From Gallaecimonas xiamenensis 3-C-1 (GTDB lineage Bacteria; Pseudomonadota; Gammaproteobacteria; Enterobacterales; Gallaecimonadaceae): a DNA stretch of 64,000 nucleotides. The stretch covers positions 62,001 through 126,000 of the forward strand of contig NZ_AMRI01000002.1 in the NCBI RefSeq assembly GCF_000299915.1, read 5' to 3'. Below the pieces are notes generated by a model, which was not told where the DNA came from, did no database searches, and saw nothing but the letters and a program-made list of their open reading frames with translations. Shown here piece after piece: positions 37,472-45,997 of the stretch. The number at the start of each line of letters is the position of its first letter. The stretch's first letter is position 1. The position numbers and the translations under genes are program-made.

Positions 37472-38392
37472 ATGTCAGACACCGTCTACCGCCCCCACTT
37501 GTCGGCCCTGGAGCGGGTCGTGGCCCTGGGGGGCGGCCATGGCCTGGGCCGCATGCTGTCGGCCCTGAGTTTCCTCGGCCCCCGCCTTACCGGCATTGTC
37601 ACCACCACCGACAACGGTGGCTCCACCGGCCGCTTGCGCAGCAGCCACAGCTGCATCGCCTGGGGGGATGTGCGCAACTGTATCAACCAGTTGGTCACCC
37701 AGCCCTCCACCGGCAGCCGCCTTTTCGAGTACCGCTTCGAAGGGGAGGGGGAGCTTAACGGCCACAACCTGGGCAACCTCATTCTGCTGGCCCTGGACGA
37801 TCTGTGCGTGCGCCCCCTCGAAGCCATTAACCTGGTGCGCCAAGTGATGCGGGTAAAATGCGAGTTGCTGCCCATGACCGAGCAACCCGCCGACCTGTTG
37901 GCGGTGGCCGCCAATGGTGAAACCCACCTGGGGGAAGTGCACGTGGACGCCCTGGCAGCTATGCCCAGGGAGTTGACTCTCTCGCCCATGGTGCCGGCCA
38001 CCCGTGAGGCCCTGGACGCCGTACGCGAAGCCGATCTGCTGGTACTGGGGCCGGGCAGTTTCCTCACCTCGGTGCTGCCACCCCTGTTGCTGCCGGACCT
38101 GGCCGATGCCTTTCGCCAAAGCCGGGCCCTGAAGGTGTGGGTAGAAAACCTCGGTACCGAGCAGAGCCCGGTGCGCACCCTCAGCGCCGGTGGGCGCCTG
38201 GCCTGGCTGCAGCAGCGCTTGGGGTTTAGGCCGGTAGACTGGGTACTGAGCCCGCCAGGCCTGGATTGGCAGGGGTTACCGCCGGGAGTTAGGCGCCTGG
38301 AGGTCAGCTTGGCGTCATCGCAGATCTTTTACCGCCATAACAGGGCCGCCCTGGCCAACGGCCTGGAAAAGATCCTGGCCAACTGTGGATAA
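37472..38392 (+). CDS. YvcK/YbhK-like CofD-family protein (gluconeogenesis factor type)
   Basis: This 306-residue protein starts with RVVALGGGHGLGRMLSALSF (about 15-34) and TTTDNGGSTGRLRSSHSCIA (about 46-65), then NGHNLGNLILLALDDL (about 91-106) and LVLGPGSFLTSVLPPLL (about 190-206). This is the YvcK/CofD fold that binds UDP-sugars and controls central carbon or cell-wall metabolism in several bacteria. It sits upstream of lexA on the same strand. Biochemical role in this organism is inferred from family only. Confidence 0.87.
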   Translation: MSDTVYRPHLSALERVVALGGGHGLGRMLSALSFLGPRLTGIVTTTDNGGSTGRLRSSHSCIAWGDVRNCINQLVTQPSTGSRLFEYRFEGEGELNGHNLGNLILLALDDLCVRPLEAINLVRQVMRVKCELLPMTEQPADLLAVAANGETHLGEVHVDALAAMPRELTLSPMVPATREALDAVREADLLVLGPGSFLTSVLPPLLLPDLADAFRQSRALKVWVENLGTEQSPVRTLSAGGRLAWLQQRLGFRPVDWVLSPPGLDWQGLPPGVRRLEVSLASSQIFYRHNRAALANGLEKILANCG

Positions 38393-38462
38393 CTCTGGGG
38401 ATTATTGTCCTGGTCCTGTGGGTGGTGACGGCTGTAGCCCAGGCGCCTTGCGATCTGCAAAG

Positions 38463-38482
38463 AACTGGATATACTGACAGTT
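38463..38482. promoter_or_regulatory. LexA binding site (SOS box 1)
   Basis: AACTGGATATACTGACAGTT contains CTG-N10-CAG with the palindromic flanks AA/TT. It is 30 bp before the lexA ATG. Confidence 0.88.
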
Positions 38483-38501
38483 ACTGTAAATAAAACCAGT
38501 T
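38482..38501. promoter_or_regulatory. LexA binding site (SOS box 2)
   Basis: TACTGTAAATAAAACCAGTT is a second CTG-N10-CAG, adjacent to the first and ending 10 bp before lexA. Two tandem boxes also occur at E. coli lexA. Confidence 0.85.
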
Positions 38502-38511
38502 GAGAGTGCCC

Positions 38512-39129
38512 ATGCGTCCGCTTACCCCGCGCCAACAGCAAATCCTGGAGCTGATCCGTGACCGTATTTCGGCCAGCGGCATGCCGCCGACCCGGGCCGA
38601 GATCGCCCAGCAGCTGGGGTTCAAGTCGGCCAACGCCGCCGAAGAGCATCTCAAGGCCCTGGCCAAGAAAGGGGTAATAGAGATACTGGCGGGCACCTCC
38701 AGGGGCATCCGCCTGCTGGAAGACGAAAGCGCCAACGATGAAAGCGGCCTGCCCCTTATCGGCCAGGTGGCTGCCGGTGAACCCATTTTGGCTACCCAGC
38801 ATATCGAGTCCCACTTCCAGCTGGATCCTGACTTTTTCCACCCCAGGGCCGATTTCTTGCTGCGGGTCAAAGGGGAAAGCATGAAGAAGATCGGCATCAT
38901 GGACGGCGACCTGCTGGCCGTGCACAAGACCACCCAGGCCCGCAACGGCCAGGTGGTGGTAGCCCGGGTGGAGGACGAGGTGACGGTCAAACGACTGGAG
39001 CAGTCAGGGCACCAATTACGGCTGATCGCCGAAAACGACGACTTTGAGGATATTTTGGTGGATCTGCGGGAAACCCCGGTCACCATCGAGGGCTTGGCGG
39101 TAGGCGTTATTCGCAGCGGCAGCTTCTAA
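38512..39129 (+). CDS. lexA: LexA repressor
   Basis: This 205-residue SOS repressor has an N-terminal winged helix ([20 protein letters not shown] to about residue 70) and the self-cleaving peptidase domain. The cleavage site Ala88-Gly89 lies in GQVAAGEPI, the catalytic Ser123 in [13 protein letters not shown] and the Lys160 in VTVKRLE. RecA-ssDNA triggers cleavage and induces repair genes. The ATG at 38512 is preceded by two SOS boxes, so it represses itself. dinF, the usual E. coli partner, is 23 kb away here. Confidence 0.97.
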   Translation: MRPLTPRQQQILELIRDRISASGMPPTRAEIAQQLGFKSANAAEEHLKALAKKGVIEILAGTSRGIRLLEDESANDESGLPLIGQVAAGEPILATQHIESHFQLDPDFFHPRADFLLRVKGESMKKIGIMDGDLLAVHKTTQARNGQVVVARVEDEVTVKRLEQSGHQLRLIAENDDFEDILVDLRETPVTIEGLAVGVIRSGSF

Positions 39130-39158
39130 ATTTCCTTTTCAAAAAACAACTTAGCCAT

Positions 39159-39192
39159 AAGGCCGCGAGCTGGTCCGAGTTCGCGGCCTTTT
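39159..39192 (+). terminator. Intrinsic terminator after lexA
   Basis: AAGGCCGCGA (39159-39168) and TCGCGGCCTT (39181-39190) form a perfect 10-bp stem, followed by only a few T's. Confidence 0.7.
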
Positions 39193-39431
39193 GCTATTTA
39201 TCTGTTCGAGTTACTGGACTAAGTGCCGGATATTGATTAAGTCTTAAGCAGAACAACAGAAAGTCGTGCCGGATAAGAATCGATTACAGGCACACCCTGC
39301 ATCCAGAAAGCAAAGCCGTATTCTTGTGGTCGATGCGGGTTGGCGGGGGAGAGCTTTCATAGAGCTTGGCGGTACTGTGCAAGGCTCTTTTCCAGACGTT
39401 TGCGGTACGCAAATGGACGGAGGAGATGCAC
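39193..39431 (+). other. Leader and promoter region of the cox operon
   Basis: This 239-bp gap upstream of coxB carries no supportable gene. No convincing -10/-35 pair could be assigned by eye. Confidence 0.5.
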
Positions 39432-40580
39432 GTGAGCAGCAATCACCGTGTCGGCGGCTTGTTGGCGCTGGCCTGCGGCTGCCTGGCGTTGGGAGCCAGG
39501 GCCGACGGCTACAACATGACCGAAGGGGTTACCGAATTCAGCCAGCAGGTCTACGGCCTGCACATGACCATTTTCTATATCTGCTGTGCCATTGGCGTCC
39601 TGGTGTTTGGCGTCATGTTCTACAGCCTGATCCGCCATCGTAAGTCCAAAGGGGCCCAGGCTGCCGACTTCCACGAGTCCACCAAGGTGGAGATCCTCTG
39701 GACCCTGATCCCCTTCATCATCTTGATCGCCATGGCGGTGCCTGCCACCCAGGCCCTGGTCAGCGGTGACGATGACGGTGCCGGCAAGGCCGACCTGACA
39801 GTGCAGATCACCGGCTCCCAATGGAAATGGCATTACCAGTACCTGGGTACGGATGTGGGGTTTTATTCCCTGCTGGCTACCCCCAGGGATCAGATAGCCA
39901 ACCGCCTGCAAAAGGGTGACAACTACCTGCTGGAGGTGGACAGGCCCCTGGTTCTGCCCACCGACCGCAATATCCGCTTCGTCATCACCTCAGAAGACGT
40001 GATCCACTCCTGGTGGCTGCCGGCCTTTGCCGTCAAGAAAGACGCCAACCCAGGCTTTATCAACCAGGTGCAGACCCGTATCAAGGAACCCGGTATCTAC
40101 CGTGGCCAATGTGCCGAGCTGTGCGGCAAAGACCACGGCTTTATGCCCATAGTGGTGATTGCCAAGACCCCTGGGGATTTTGACCAGTGGCTGGCCGGCG
40201 AACAGGTTCGCATCGCCGAGAAGAAAGCCGAGGAAGACAAGCTGCTGGCCATGAACAGGTCCATGGACGAGCTAATGGCCCAGGGCGAGCAGCTCTACAA
40301 CGGCCACTGTGCCATGTGCCACCAACCCAATGGGGCAGGGCTGCCGGGGGCCATTCCCGCCCTCAAGGGCAGCGCCATCGCACTGGGCGATCTCAACGGC
40401 CATCTAGATATCGTTATCAACGGCAAGAGCGGCACCGCCATGCAGGCCTTCGGCAAACAGCTCAGCCTGTCTGAGTTGGCCGCCATCATCACCTATGAAC
40501 GCAATGCCTGGGGCAACGACACCGGCGACGCCGTCCAGGCCGCCGATCTCCATCACTTTATCCAGGGCACCGCTCAGTAG
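39432..40580 (+). CDS. coxB: Cytochrome c oxidase subunit II with fused cytochrome c domain (caa3 type)
   Basis: This 382-residue protein has a signal peptide, two membrane helices (about 35-60 and 80-105), the CuA domain with the ligand set CAELCGKDHGFM (C-x3-C-x3-H-x2-M), and the upstream His in VIHSWWLPAF. A C-terminal cytochrome c domain has the heme site CAMCH and a distal Met (SGTAMQAFGK). The fusion marks a caa3-type oxidase. I took GTG at 39432 because GGAGGA lies 7 nt before it; the ATG at 39426 is too close to that site, but remains possible. It starts the cox operon. Confidence 0.93.
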   Translation: MSSNHRVGGLLALACGCLALGARADGYNMTEGVTEFSQQVYGLHMTIFYICCAIGVLVFGVMFYSLIRHRKSKGAQAADFHESTKVEILWTLIPFIILIAMAVPATQALVSGDDDGAGKADLTVQITGSQWKWHYQYLGTDVGFYSLLATPRDQIANRLQKGDNYLLEVDRPLVLPTDRNIRFVITSEDVIHSWWLPAFAVKKDANPGFINQVQTRIKEPGIYRGQCAELCGKDHGFMPIVVIAKTPGDFDQWLAGEQVRIAEKKAEEDKLLAMNRSMDELMAQGEQLYNGHCAMCHQPNGAGLPGAIPALKGSAIALGDLNGHLDIVINGKSGTAMQAFGKQLSLSELAAIITYERNAWGNDTGDAVQAADLHHFIQGTAQ

Positions 40581-40589
40581 GAGGCACGC

Positions 40590-42206
40590 ATGCAGGTCAG
40601 CAGAGAAATGGATGCTCAAGGGGGCGTAGGCGCCAGCGAGCATCATGACGAACATGCCCACCATGGCCCGGCCAAGGGGCTGATGCGCTGGGTAACCACC
40701 ACCAACCACAAGGACATCGGCAGTCTCTACCTCTGGTTCAGTTTCATCATGTTCCTGATCGGCGGTTCCATGGCCATGGTGATCCGCGCCGAGCTGTTCC
40801 AGCCAGGGCTGCAACTGGTGGAGCCACAGTTTTTCAACCAGATGACCACGGTGCACGGCCTTATCATGGTGTTCGGTGCGGTAATGCCGGCCTTCGTGGG
40901 CCTTGCCAACTGGATGATCCCCATGATGATCGGCGCGCCGGACATGGCGCTGCCGCGCATGAACAACTGGAGCTTCTGGATCCTGCCTTTCGCCTTCACC
41001 ATCTTGCTGTCCAGCCTCTTTATGGACGGCGGTGGCCCGGCTTTCGGCTGGACCTTCTATGCCCCTTTGTCCACCACCTATTCGTCTGATTCCACGGCGC
41101 TGTTTGTATTTTCGGTCCACATCATGGGGATCAGCTCCATCATGGGGGCCATCAACGTCATAGTGACCATCTTCAACCTCCGTGCCCCCGGCATGACCTG
41201 GATGAAGCTGCCGCTCTTTGTCTGGACCTGGCTTATCACCGCCTTCCTGCTGATCGCGGTGATGCCGGTGCTGGCGGGGGCCGTGACCATGGTGCTCACC
41301 GACAAATACTTCGGCACCGACTTTTTCAATGCCGCCGGTGGCGGCGATCCGGTGATGTTCCAGCACATCTTCTGGTTCTTCGGGCACCCCGAGGTGTACA
41401 TCATGATCTTGCCGAGTTTCGGCATCATCAGCGCCATCCTGCCTACCTTCGCCCGCAAGAAGCTGTTCGGCTATTCGTCCATGGTCTATGCCACCGCCAG
41501 TATTGCCGGCTTGAGCTTCGTGGTCTGGGCCCACCATATGTTCACCACCGGCATGCCGCTGTTTGGCGAGCTGTTCTTCATGTACTGCACCATGCTGATC
41601 GCGGTGCCCACCGGGGTGAAGGTGTTCAACTGGGTGGCCACCCTCTGGAAGGGGTCCATCAGTTTCGAAGTGCCCATGCTGTTTGCCCTGGCCTTCGTGG
41701 TGTTGTTCACCATAGGGGGCTTTTCCGGGCTGATGCTGGCCATCCCCCCGGCGGACTTCCAATATCACGACACCTACTTTGTGGTGGCCCACTTCCACTA
41801 TGTACTGGTGACGGGGGCCATCTTCTCGATCATGGCCGCCGCCTACTACTGGCTACCCAAGTGGACCGGGCACATGTTCGACGAAGGCCTGGCCAAGCTG
41901 CACTTCTGGTGCTCGCTGGTTTCGGTGAACGTGCTGTTCTTCCCCATGCACTTTCTGGGGCTGGCCGGTATGCCGAGACGGATCCCCGACTACGCCCTAC
42001 AATTTGCCGACCTCAACAAGATAGTGTCCATCGGCGGCTTTGCCTTTGGCCTGAGCCAGCTCATCTTCCTGTGGGTGGTGATCAAGTGCATCAAGGGCGG
42101 TAAGCCGGCCAGTGACCATGTCTGGGAAGGCACCGAAGGGCTGGAGTGGACCCTGCCAAGCCCGGCTCCCTATCACAGCTTCACCACCCCACCGGAGATC
42201 AAGTGA
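40590..42206 (+). CDS. ctaD: Cytochrome c oxidase subunit I
   Basis: This 538-residue catalytic subunit has about 12 membrane helices and the heme-copper signature WFFGHPEVYIMILPSFG (about 262-278; His-Tyr crosslink at CuB), VVWAHHMFTTG with the two CuB His (about 311-321), and VVAHFHYVLVTG with the heme a3 and heme a His (about 398-409). Acidic residues of the D and K proton channels appear to be present. Oxygen is reduced to water here, with protons pumped across the inner membrane. It begins 9 nt after coxB. Confidence 0.97.
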   Translation: MQVSREMDAQGGVGASEHHDEHAHHGPAKGLMRWVTTTNHKDIGSLYLWFSFIMFLIGGSMAMVIRAELFQPGLQLVEPQFFNQMTTVHGLIMVFGAVMPAFVGLANWMIPMMIGAPDMALPRMNNWSFWILPFAFTILLSSLFMDGGGPAFGWTFYAPLSTTYSSDSTALFVFSVHIMGISSIMGAINVIVTIFNLRAPGMTWMKLPLFVWTWLITAFLLIAVMPVLAGAVTMVLTDKYFGTDFFNAAGGGDPVMFQHIFWFFGHPEVYIMILPSFGIISAILPTFARKKLFGYSSMVYATASIAGLSFVVWAHHMFTTGMPLFGELFFMYCTMLIAVPTGVKVFNWVATLWKGSISFEVPMLFALAFVVLFTIGGFSGLMLAIPPADFQYHDTYFVVAHFHYVLVTGAIFSIMAAAYYWLPKWTGHMFDEGLAKLHFWCSLVSVNVLFFPMHFLGLAGMPRRIPDYALQFADLNKIVSIGGFAFGLSQLIFLWVVIKCIKGGKPASDHVWEGTEGLEWTLPSPAPYHSFTTPPEIK

Positions 42207-42739
42207 TGGCCGGCGACGCCAACAGCAGGTTGGTCAAGAAGCTGCTGTTGGGGGTGGCGCTGATGTTCGGCTTTGCCTTTGCCCTGGTGCCCCTCTATGA
42301 CGTTTTTTGCCAGGTGACCGGCATCAACGGCAAAACCGGGGGCGCCGTGGCGGCCCCCAGCCTGGACATGGAAGACGACAGCCGGGTGATCACCGTCGAG
42401 TTTGTTGCCTACATCAGCGGTGACCTGCCTTGGGAGTTCAAGCCGGAAGTGACCCGGGTCGAGGTGCATCCCGGCGAGCGCAAGACGGTGCAGTTCTACG
42501 CCAAGAACCTGGCCAACCACGAAATCGTGGCCCAGGCCATCCCCTCGGTGGCGCCGGGGCTAGGGGCCAAATACTTTCACAAAATTGAATGTTTCTGCTT
42601 TAACCGCCAACCCCTGGCGGCCAAGCAGGACACCCAGATGGGGCTGCTGTTCTTCCTGGACCCTGAGCTGCCGCCTGAGATCCAGACCCTGACCCTCTCC
42701 TACACCCTCTACAACCTCAGTGCGAGGGAGAACTCATGA
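42206..42739 (+). CDS. ctaG: Cytochrome c oxidase assembly protein CtaG/Cox11
   Basis: This 177-residue copper chaperone inserts CuB into subunit I. It has one N-terminal membrane helix (KLLLGVALMFGFAFALVPLY, about 11-30) and a periplasmic domain with the copper Cys pair in KIECFCFNRQPL (about 129-140, CFCF) and the conserved DPELPPEIQTLTLSY. Its ATG overlaps the ctaD stop by one base, so the genes are coupled. Confidence 0.95.
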   Translation: MAGDANSRLVKKLLLGVALMFGFAFALVPLYDVFCQVTGINGKTGGAVAAPSLDMEDDSRVITVEFVAYISGDLPWEFKPEVTRVEVHPGERKTVQFYAKNLANHEIVAQAIPSVAPGLGAKYFHKIECFCFNRQPLAAKQDTQMGLLFFLDPELPPEIQTLTLSYTLYNLSARENS

Positions 42740-43611
42740 ACCAACACGAGCATTACTATGTTCCCACCAGCTCCATCTGGCCCATAGTGGGCGCCCTGGG
42801 GCTCTTTATGATCGCCTTTGGTGCCGGCCACTACGTGCCGGAAGTTACCCAGGGCAAGGAAGGCTTCGGCGGCTGGCTGTTGTTGGCGGGGCTGACCACC
42901 ATAGTGCTGATGTGTTTTGGCTGGTTCGGCACCGTTATCCATGAATCCATGAAAGGGCTCTACTCGGCGCAGATGGACAGGTCTTTCCGTCAGGGCATGA
43001 GCTGGTTCATCTTCTCGGAAGTGATGTTTTTCGGGGCCTTCTTCGGCGCCCTGTTCTATGCCCGCATCTTTGCCGTGCCCTGGCTGGGGGGCGAGTCCAA
43101 CAACATCTTCACCCATGAACTGTTGTGGCCGGACTTCGCCGGCACTTGGCCTGTGGCCGCCACCCCCGGTGGTAAGGAAACCGAGATCATGCCCTGGCAG
43201 GGGCTGCCCCTGTACAACACCATCATACTGCTCAGCTCCTCGGTGACGGTGCACCTGGCGCACCTGAGCCTGGAAAAGGGTAAACGTGGTCCCCTTAAAG
43301 CCTGGCTGGGGTTGACCATCCTGCTGGGAGCCGCGTTCCTGTTCCTGCAGGCCGAAGAGTACATCCACGCCTACACCGAAATGGGCCTGACCCTGCACGC
43401 CGGCATCTACGGCAACACCTTTTTCATGCTGACCGGCTTCCACGGCATGCACGTCACCCTGGGCACCCTGATGCTGCTGGTGATGTGGCTGCGCATTCTC
43501 AAGGGGCATTTCAGCCCCCACAAGCATTTCGGCTTTATGGCGGCCAGCTGGTATTGGCACTTCGTGGACGTGGTCTGGCTCTGCCTGTTCGTGTTCGTCT
43601 ACGTGCTCTAG
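42736..43611 (+). CDS. ctaE: Cytochrome c oxidase subunit III
   Basis: This 291-residue membrane protein has seven hydrophobic helices, the typical FIFSEVMFFGAFFGALFYAR (about 94-113), and TGFHGMHVTLGTLML with WHFVDVVWLCLFVFVYVL at the end. It stabilises subunit I. It overlaps ctaG by 4 bp. The stop TAG is shared back-to-back with the convergent DUF2909 gene through a CTAG. Confidence 0.96.
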   Translation: MNQHEHYYVPTSSIWPIVGALGLFMIAFGAGHYVPEVTQGKEGFGGWLLLAGLTTIVLMCFGWFGTVIHESMKGLYSAQMDRSFRQGMSWFIFSEVMFFGAFFGALFYARIFAVPWLGGESNNIFTHELLWPDFAGTWPVAATPGGKETEIMPWQGLPLYNTIILLSSSVTVHLAHLSLEKGKRGPLKAWLGLTILLGAAFLFLQAEEYIHAYTEMGLTLHAGIYGNTFFMLTGFHGMHVTLGTLMLLVMWLRILKGHFSPHKHFGFMAASWYWHFVDVVWLCLFVFVYVL

Positions 43612-43814
43612 TGCGGGGTGGAATGGGGCTGGATAACGCCGGTGGCGATAAGTACAACCACCAGCCCCAAGACCAGGATGGAGATCAGCAGGCGGCGGCC
43701 CAAAAAGCGGGTCATCTGGCCCTGCTCACCCTGGCGCAGCATGGCGAACAGGGCCCGAAACAGGCTAAGCACCACATACAAAAGCAGGGCAACGATAAGG
43801 ATTTTGACAAGCAT
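43608..43814 (-). CDS. DUF2909 twin-transmembrane protein
   Basis: This 68-residue protein has two membrane helices (MLVKILIVALLLYVVLSLFR and LLISILVLGLVVVLIATGV) joined by a basic linker. DUF2909 proteins are regularly found in gammaproteobacterial cox clusters, usually opposite to the oxidase genes as here. The role is unknown; oxidase assembly is likely from context. The last bases overlap the ctaE stop, and its start is 9 bp from the SURF1 start on the other strand. Confidence 0.85.
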   Translation of the reverse strand: MLVKILIVALLLYVVLSLFRALFAMLRQGEQGQMTRFLGRRLLISILVLGLVVVLIATGVIQPHSTPH

Positions 43815-43823
43815 GGGGGTGCG

Positions 43824-44501
43824 GTGAAATTGGTTGTGCCATGGCTAATCACGCTAGGCCTGCTGGCACTATTGTGCAAGTTGGCGTTCTGGCAATGGCA
43901 GCGAGCCGAGGAAAAGACGGCTCGGCTGGCCGACCTGGCTGCCCGGCCGACCCTGAGCCTGGCACAAGCCCTGGCCAAGGGCGACCCCAACGACTGGCCG
44001 GTGCAGGTGGTGGGTGAATGGCTGCCTACCGCCGTACTTTGGGACAACCGCACCCTGGACGGCCAAGTGGGCTACGACCTGCTGCAAGGGCTGGCCACCG
44101 CCAAGGGGCCGTTGCTGGTCAACCGGGGCTGGCTGGCGGCGCCGGCCCGGCGCGACCAGTTGCCGCACTTACCCCTGGCCAGGGGTAAGGTTCGCCTAGA
44201 TGGAGAATTAAGGGTACCCACCCCGACTCTGGCCCTGGCCGACAACGTCCCTGAAGCCCTTGGCCAAAGTTGGCGGGTCCAAGGCCTGGAACTGGCTCCT
44301 TTACGCCAGGTCACCGGGCTGGCTTTGCTGCCAGCCATACTCAATCCTCGCCAGGGCAGTGATGGCCTGGTGCCCCACTGGCCAGTCCTGGTCATGCCCC
44401 CTGAAAAACACCGCGCCTATGCCCTGCAGTGGGCCAGCCTGGCCCTGGCCCTGGTAGTGCTGTTCGGATTCTGGTTGCGCACCCAACGGAGGTCCCAATG
44501 A
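43824..44501 (+). CDS. SURF1 family cytochrome oxidase assembly protein
   Basis: This 225-residue protein has an N-terminal membrane helix, FWQWQRAEEK (about 22-31), GQVGYDLLQGLATAKGPLLV, NRGWLAAPARRD (about 97-108) and a second helix at the C-terminus (YALQWASLALALVVLFGFW). SURF1 is a heme A-binding factor for oxidase maturation. The start is GTG at 43824. It overlaps the next gene by 4 bp. Confidence 0.9.
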   Translation: MKLVVPWLITLGLLALLCKLAFWQWQRAEEKTARLADLAARPTLSLAQALAKGDPNDWPVQVVGEWLPTAVLWDNRTLDGQVGYDLLQGLATAKGPLLVNRGWLAAPARRDQLPHLPLARGKVRLDGELRVPTPTLALADNVPEALGQSWRVQGLELAPLRQVTGLALLPAILNPRQGSDGLVPHWPVLVMPPEKHRAYALQWASLALALVVLFGFWLRTQRRSQ

Positions 44502-45013
44502 GTCGTCAACACCGGCTGCTGCTGGTCTTCCTGGCCCTTTTCATCCTGCCCATAGTGCTGGCCCAGGTGGCTTTTATGGCTGGCTGGCTCAAGGGCGGGG
44601 CCACCGTCAACAAAGGTGAGCTTATCAACCCGCCCCTGTCGGCCCAGGCCCTGTTCGAGGACGACCATCTCTGGCGCCTGGTCTATGTGATGCCGGCAAG
44701 CTGCCAGGCCGCCTGCCAGGAAAGCCTCTACATACTGGGCCAGACCCATCTGGCCTTGGGTAAGGAGATGGACAGGGTCCAACCCCTGGTGCTGGGCAAG
44801 GCCCCAACCCAGGTCACCGATTACCCCGGCCTTGCCTTCAAGGGGGGGGCGGCCACGGCGCCGCTGCAACCCGGCCAGCTCTATATCGCCGATCCCAGGG
44901 GCTTTGTGATGCTGCGCTACTTGCCGGTGCAGGACCGCCAGCAGAGCCTGCGGCTGGGCAAGGATATGCTCACCGACCTCAAGAAACTGCTCAAGCAGTC
45001 ACAGATAGGATGA
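44498..45013 (+). CDS. Single-helix membrane protein with CxxxC motif, possibly Sco-like
   Basis: This 171-residue protein has one N-terminal membrane helix (LLLVFLALFILPIVLAQVAF) and a periplasmic domain. The periplasmic part has VYVMPASCQAACQESLYILG with a CxxxC pair and the segment LGKEMDRVQPLVLGKAPTQV, then LYIADPRGFVMLRYLP. This resembles a shortened thioredoxin-like or Sco fold. Such a gene commonly accompanies SURF1 and ctaA. A role as copper or disulfide factor for CuA assembly is a reasonable inference; no function is proven. Confidence 0.75.
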   Translation: MSRQHRLLLVFLALFILPIVLAQVAFMAGWLKGGATVNKGELINPPLSAQALFEDDHLWRLVYVMPASCQAACQESLYILGQTHLALGKEMDRVQPLVLGKAPTQVTDYPGLAFKGGAATAPLQPGQLYIADPRGFVMLRYLPVQDRQQSLRLGKDMLTDLKKLLKQSQIG

Positions 45014-45019
45014 AGCGCC

Positions 45020-45997
45020 ATGAAGATACTGACCTGGATCGCGGTATTGCTGGCCCTGGTGGTGATAGGGCTGGGAGCCTACACCCGCCTTACCGACGCC
45101 GGTCTGGGTTGCCCAGACTGGCCCGGTTGCTACGGCCATCTGACGGTGCCCTCCACCGATCATCACCTGGCCAAGGCCGAAGCCAGTTTCCCCGGGGTGC
45201 CGGTAGAGCCCCATAAGGCCTGGAACGAGATGATCCACCGTTATTTCGCCGGGATCTTGGGGCTCTGTATCTTCGCCCTGTTCTCCCTGGCCTGCTGGTA
45301 CAGGGCCAGGGAAAGGGGGTTGGCCCTGGCCCTGCTGTCCCTGGTGGTGTTCCAGGCGTTGCTGGGGATGTGGACAGTGACCATGAGCCTGCGCCCGGCC
45401 ATCGTAATGGGCCATCTGCTGGGGGGCTTTTGCACCCTGGCCCTGTTGTGGCTGATGGGGCTGCGCCTGTCGGGCTGGCGGGTGCCTGGGGGGGAGGTAC
45501 GGCTCAGGCATTACCGCCATTTTGCCGGCCTGGTGCTGGTGGTGCTGGTGGTGCAGATCGCCCTGGGAGGTTGGACATCCAGCAACTACGCCGCCCTGGC
45601 TTGTACCCAGCTGCCCTTCTGTGAAGGCCAGTGGTGGACCAGGCTGCACCCGGAGGATGCCTTCAACCTGGTGTCACCCCCGGCGGAAAACTACCAGTAC
45701 GGCGTGCTGGGTTACGAAGCACGCATGACCATACATGTGACCCACAGGCTGGGGGCCCTGGTGACGGCGCTGCTGGTCAGTGCCCTGGCGGTACTGCTGC
45801 TACGTCATGGCCTGTCGGGGCGCTTTCGGCAGCTGGGCTGGCTGCTCTTTGTCCTGGTGCTGGCCCAGGTGGGGCTGGGGGTGGCCAATGTGGTGCTGAT
45901 GCTGCCCCTGCCGGTGGCCCTGGCCCATAACCTGGTGGCGGTGCTGCTGCTGTTGAGCCTGGTTACCGTCAACTACGGCCTGTGGCGAAAAGCATGA
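45020..45997 (+). CDS. ctaA: Heme A synthase (Cox15/CtaA)
   Basis: This 325-residue protein has about eight membrane helices. It begins [20 protein letters not shown] and has [15 protein letters not shown] (about 25-39) and [12 protein letters not shown] (about 72-83), then the HLLGGF and [11 protein letters not shown] segments with heme-ligand His. It oxidises the methyl group of heme O to give heme A. It is followed by cyoE with an ATGA overlap. Length and motifs agree with proteobacterial Cox15. Confidence 0.95.
   Translation: MKILTWIAVLLALVVIGLGAYTRLTDAGLGCPDWPGCYGHLTVPSTDHHLAKAEASFPGVPVEPHKAWNEMIHRYFAGILGLCIFALFSLACWYRARERGLALALLSLVVFQALLGMWTVTMSLRPAIVMGHLLGGFCTLALLWLMGLRLSGWRVPGGEVRLRHYRHFAGLVLVVLVVQIALGGWTSSNYAALACTQLPFCEGQWWTRLHPEDAFNLVSPPAENYQYGVLGYEARMTIHVTHRLGALVTALLVSALAVLLLRHGLSGRFRQLGWLLFVLVLAQVGLGVANVVLMLPLPVALAHNLVAVLLLLSLVTVNYGLWRKA

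Noticed and set aside
40404-41798. A 464-residue frame opposite ctaD
   Set aside because: Low-complexity His/Gly/Glu composition and no start signal; ctaD is certain.
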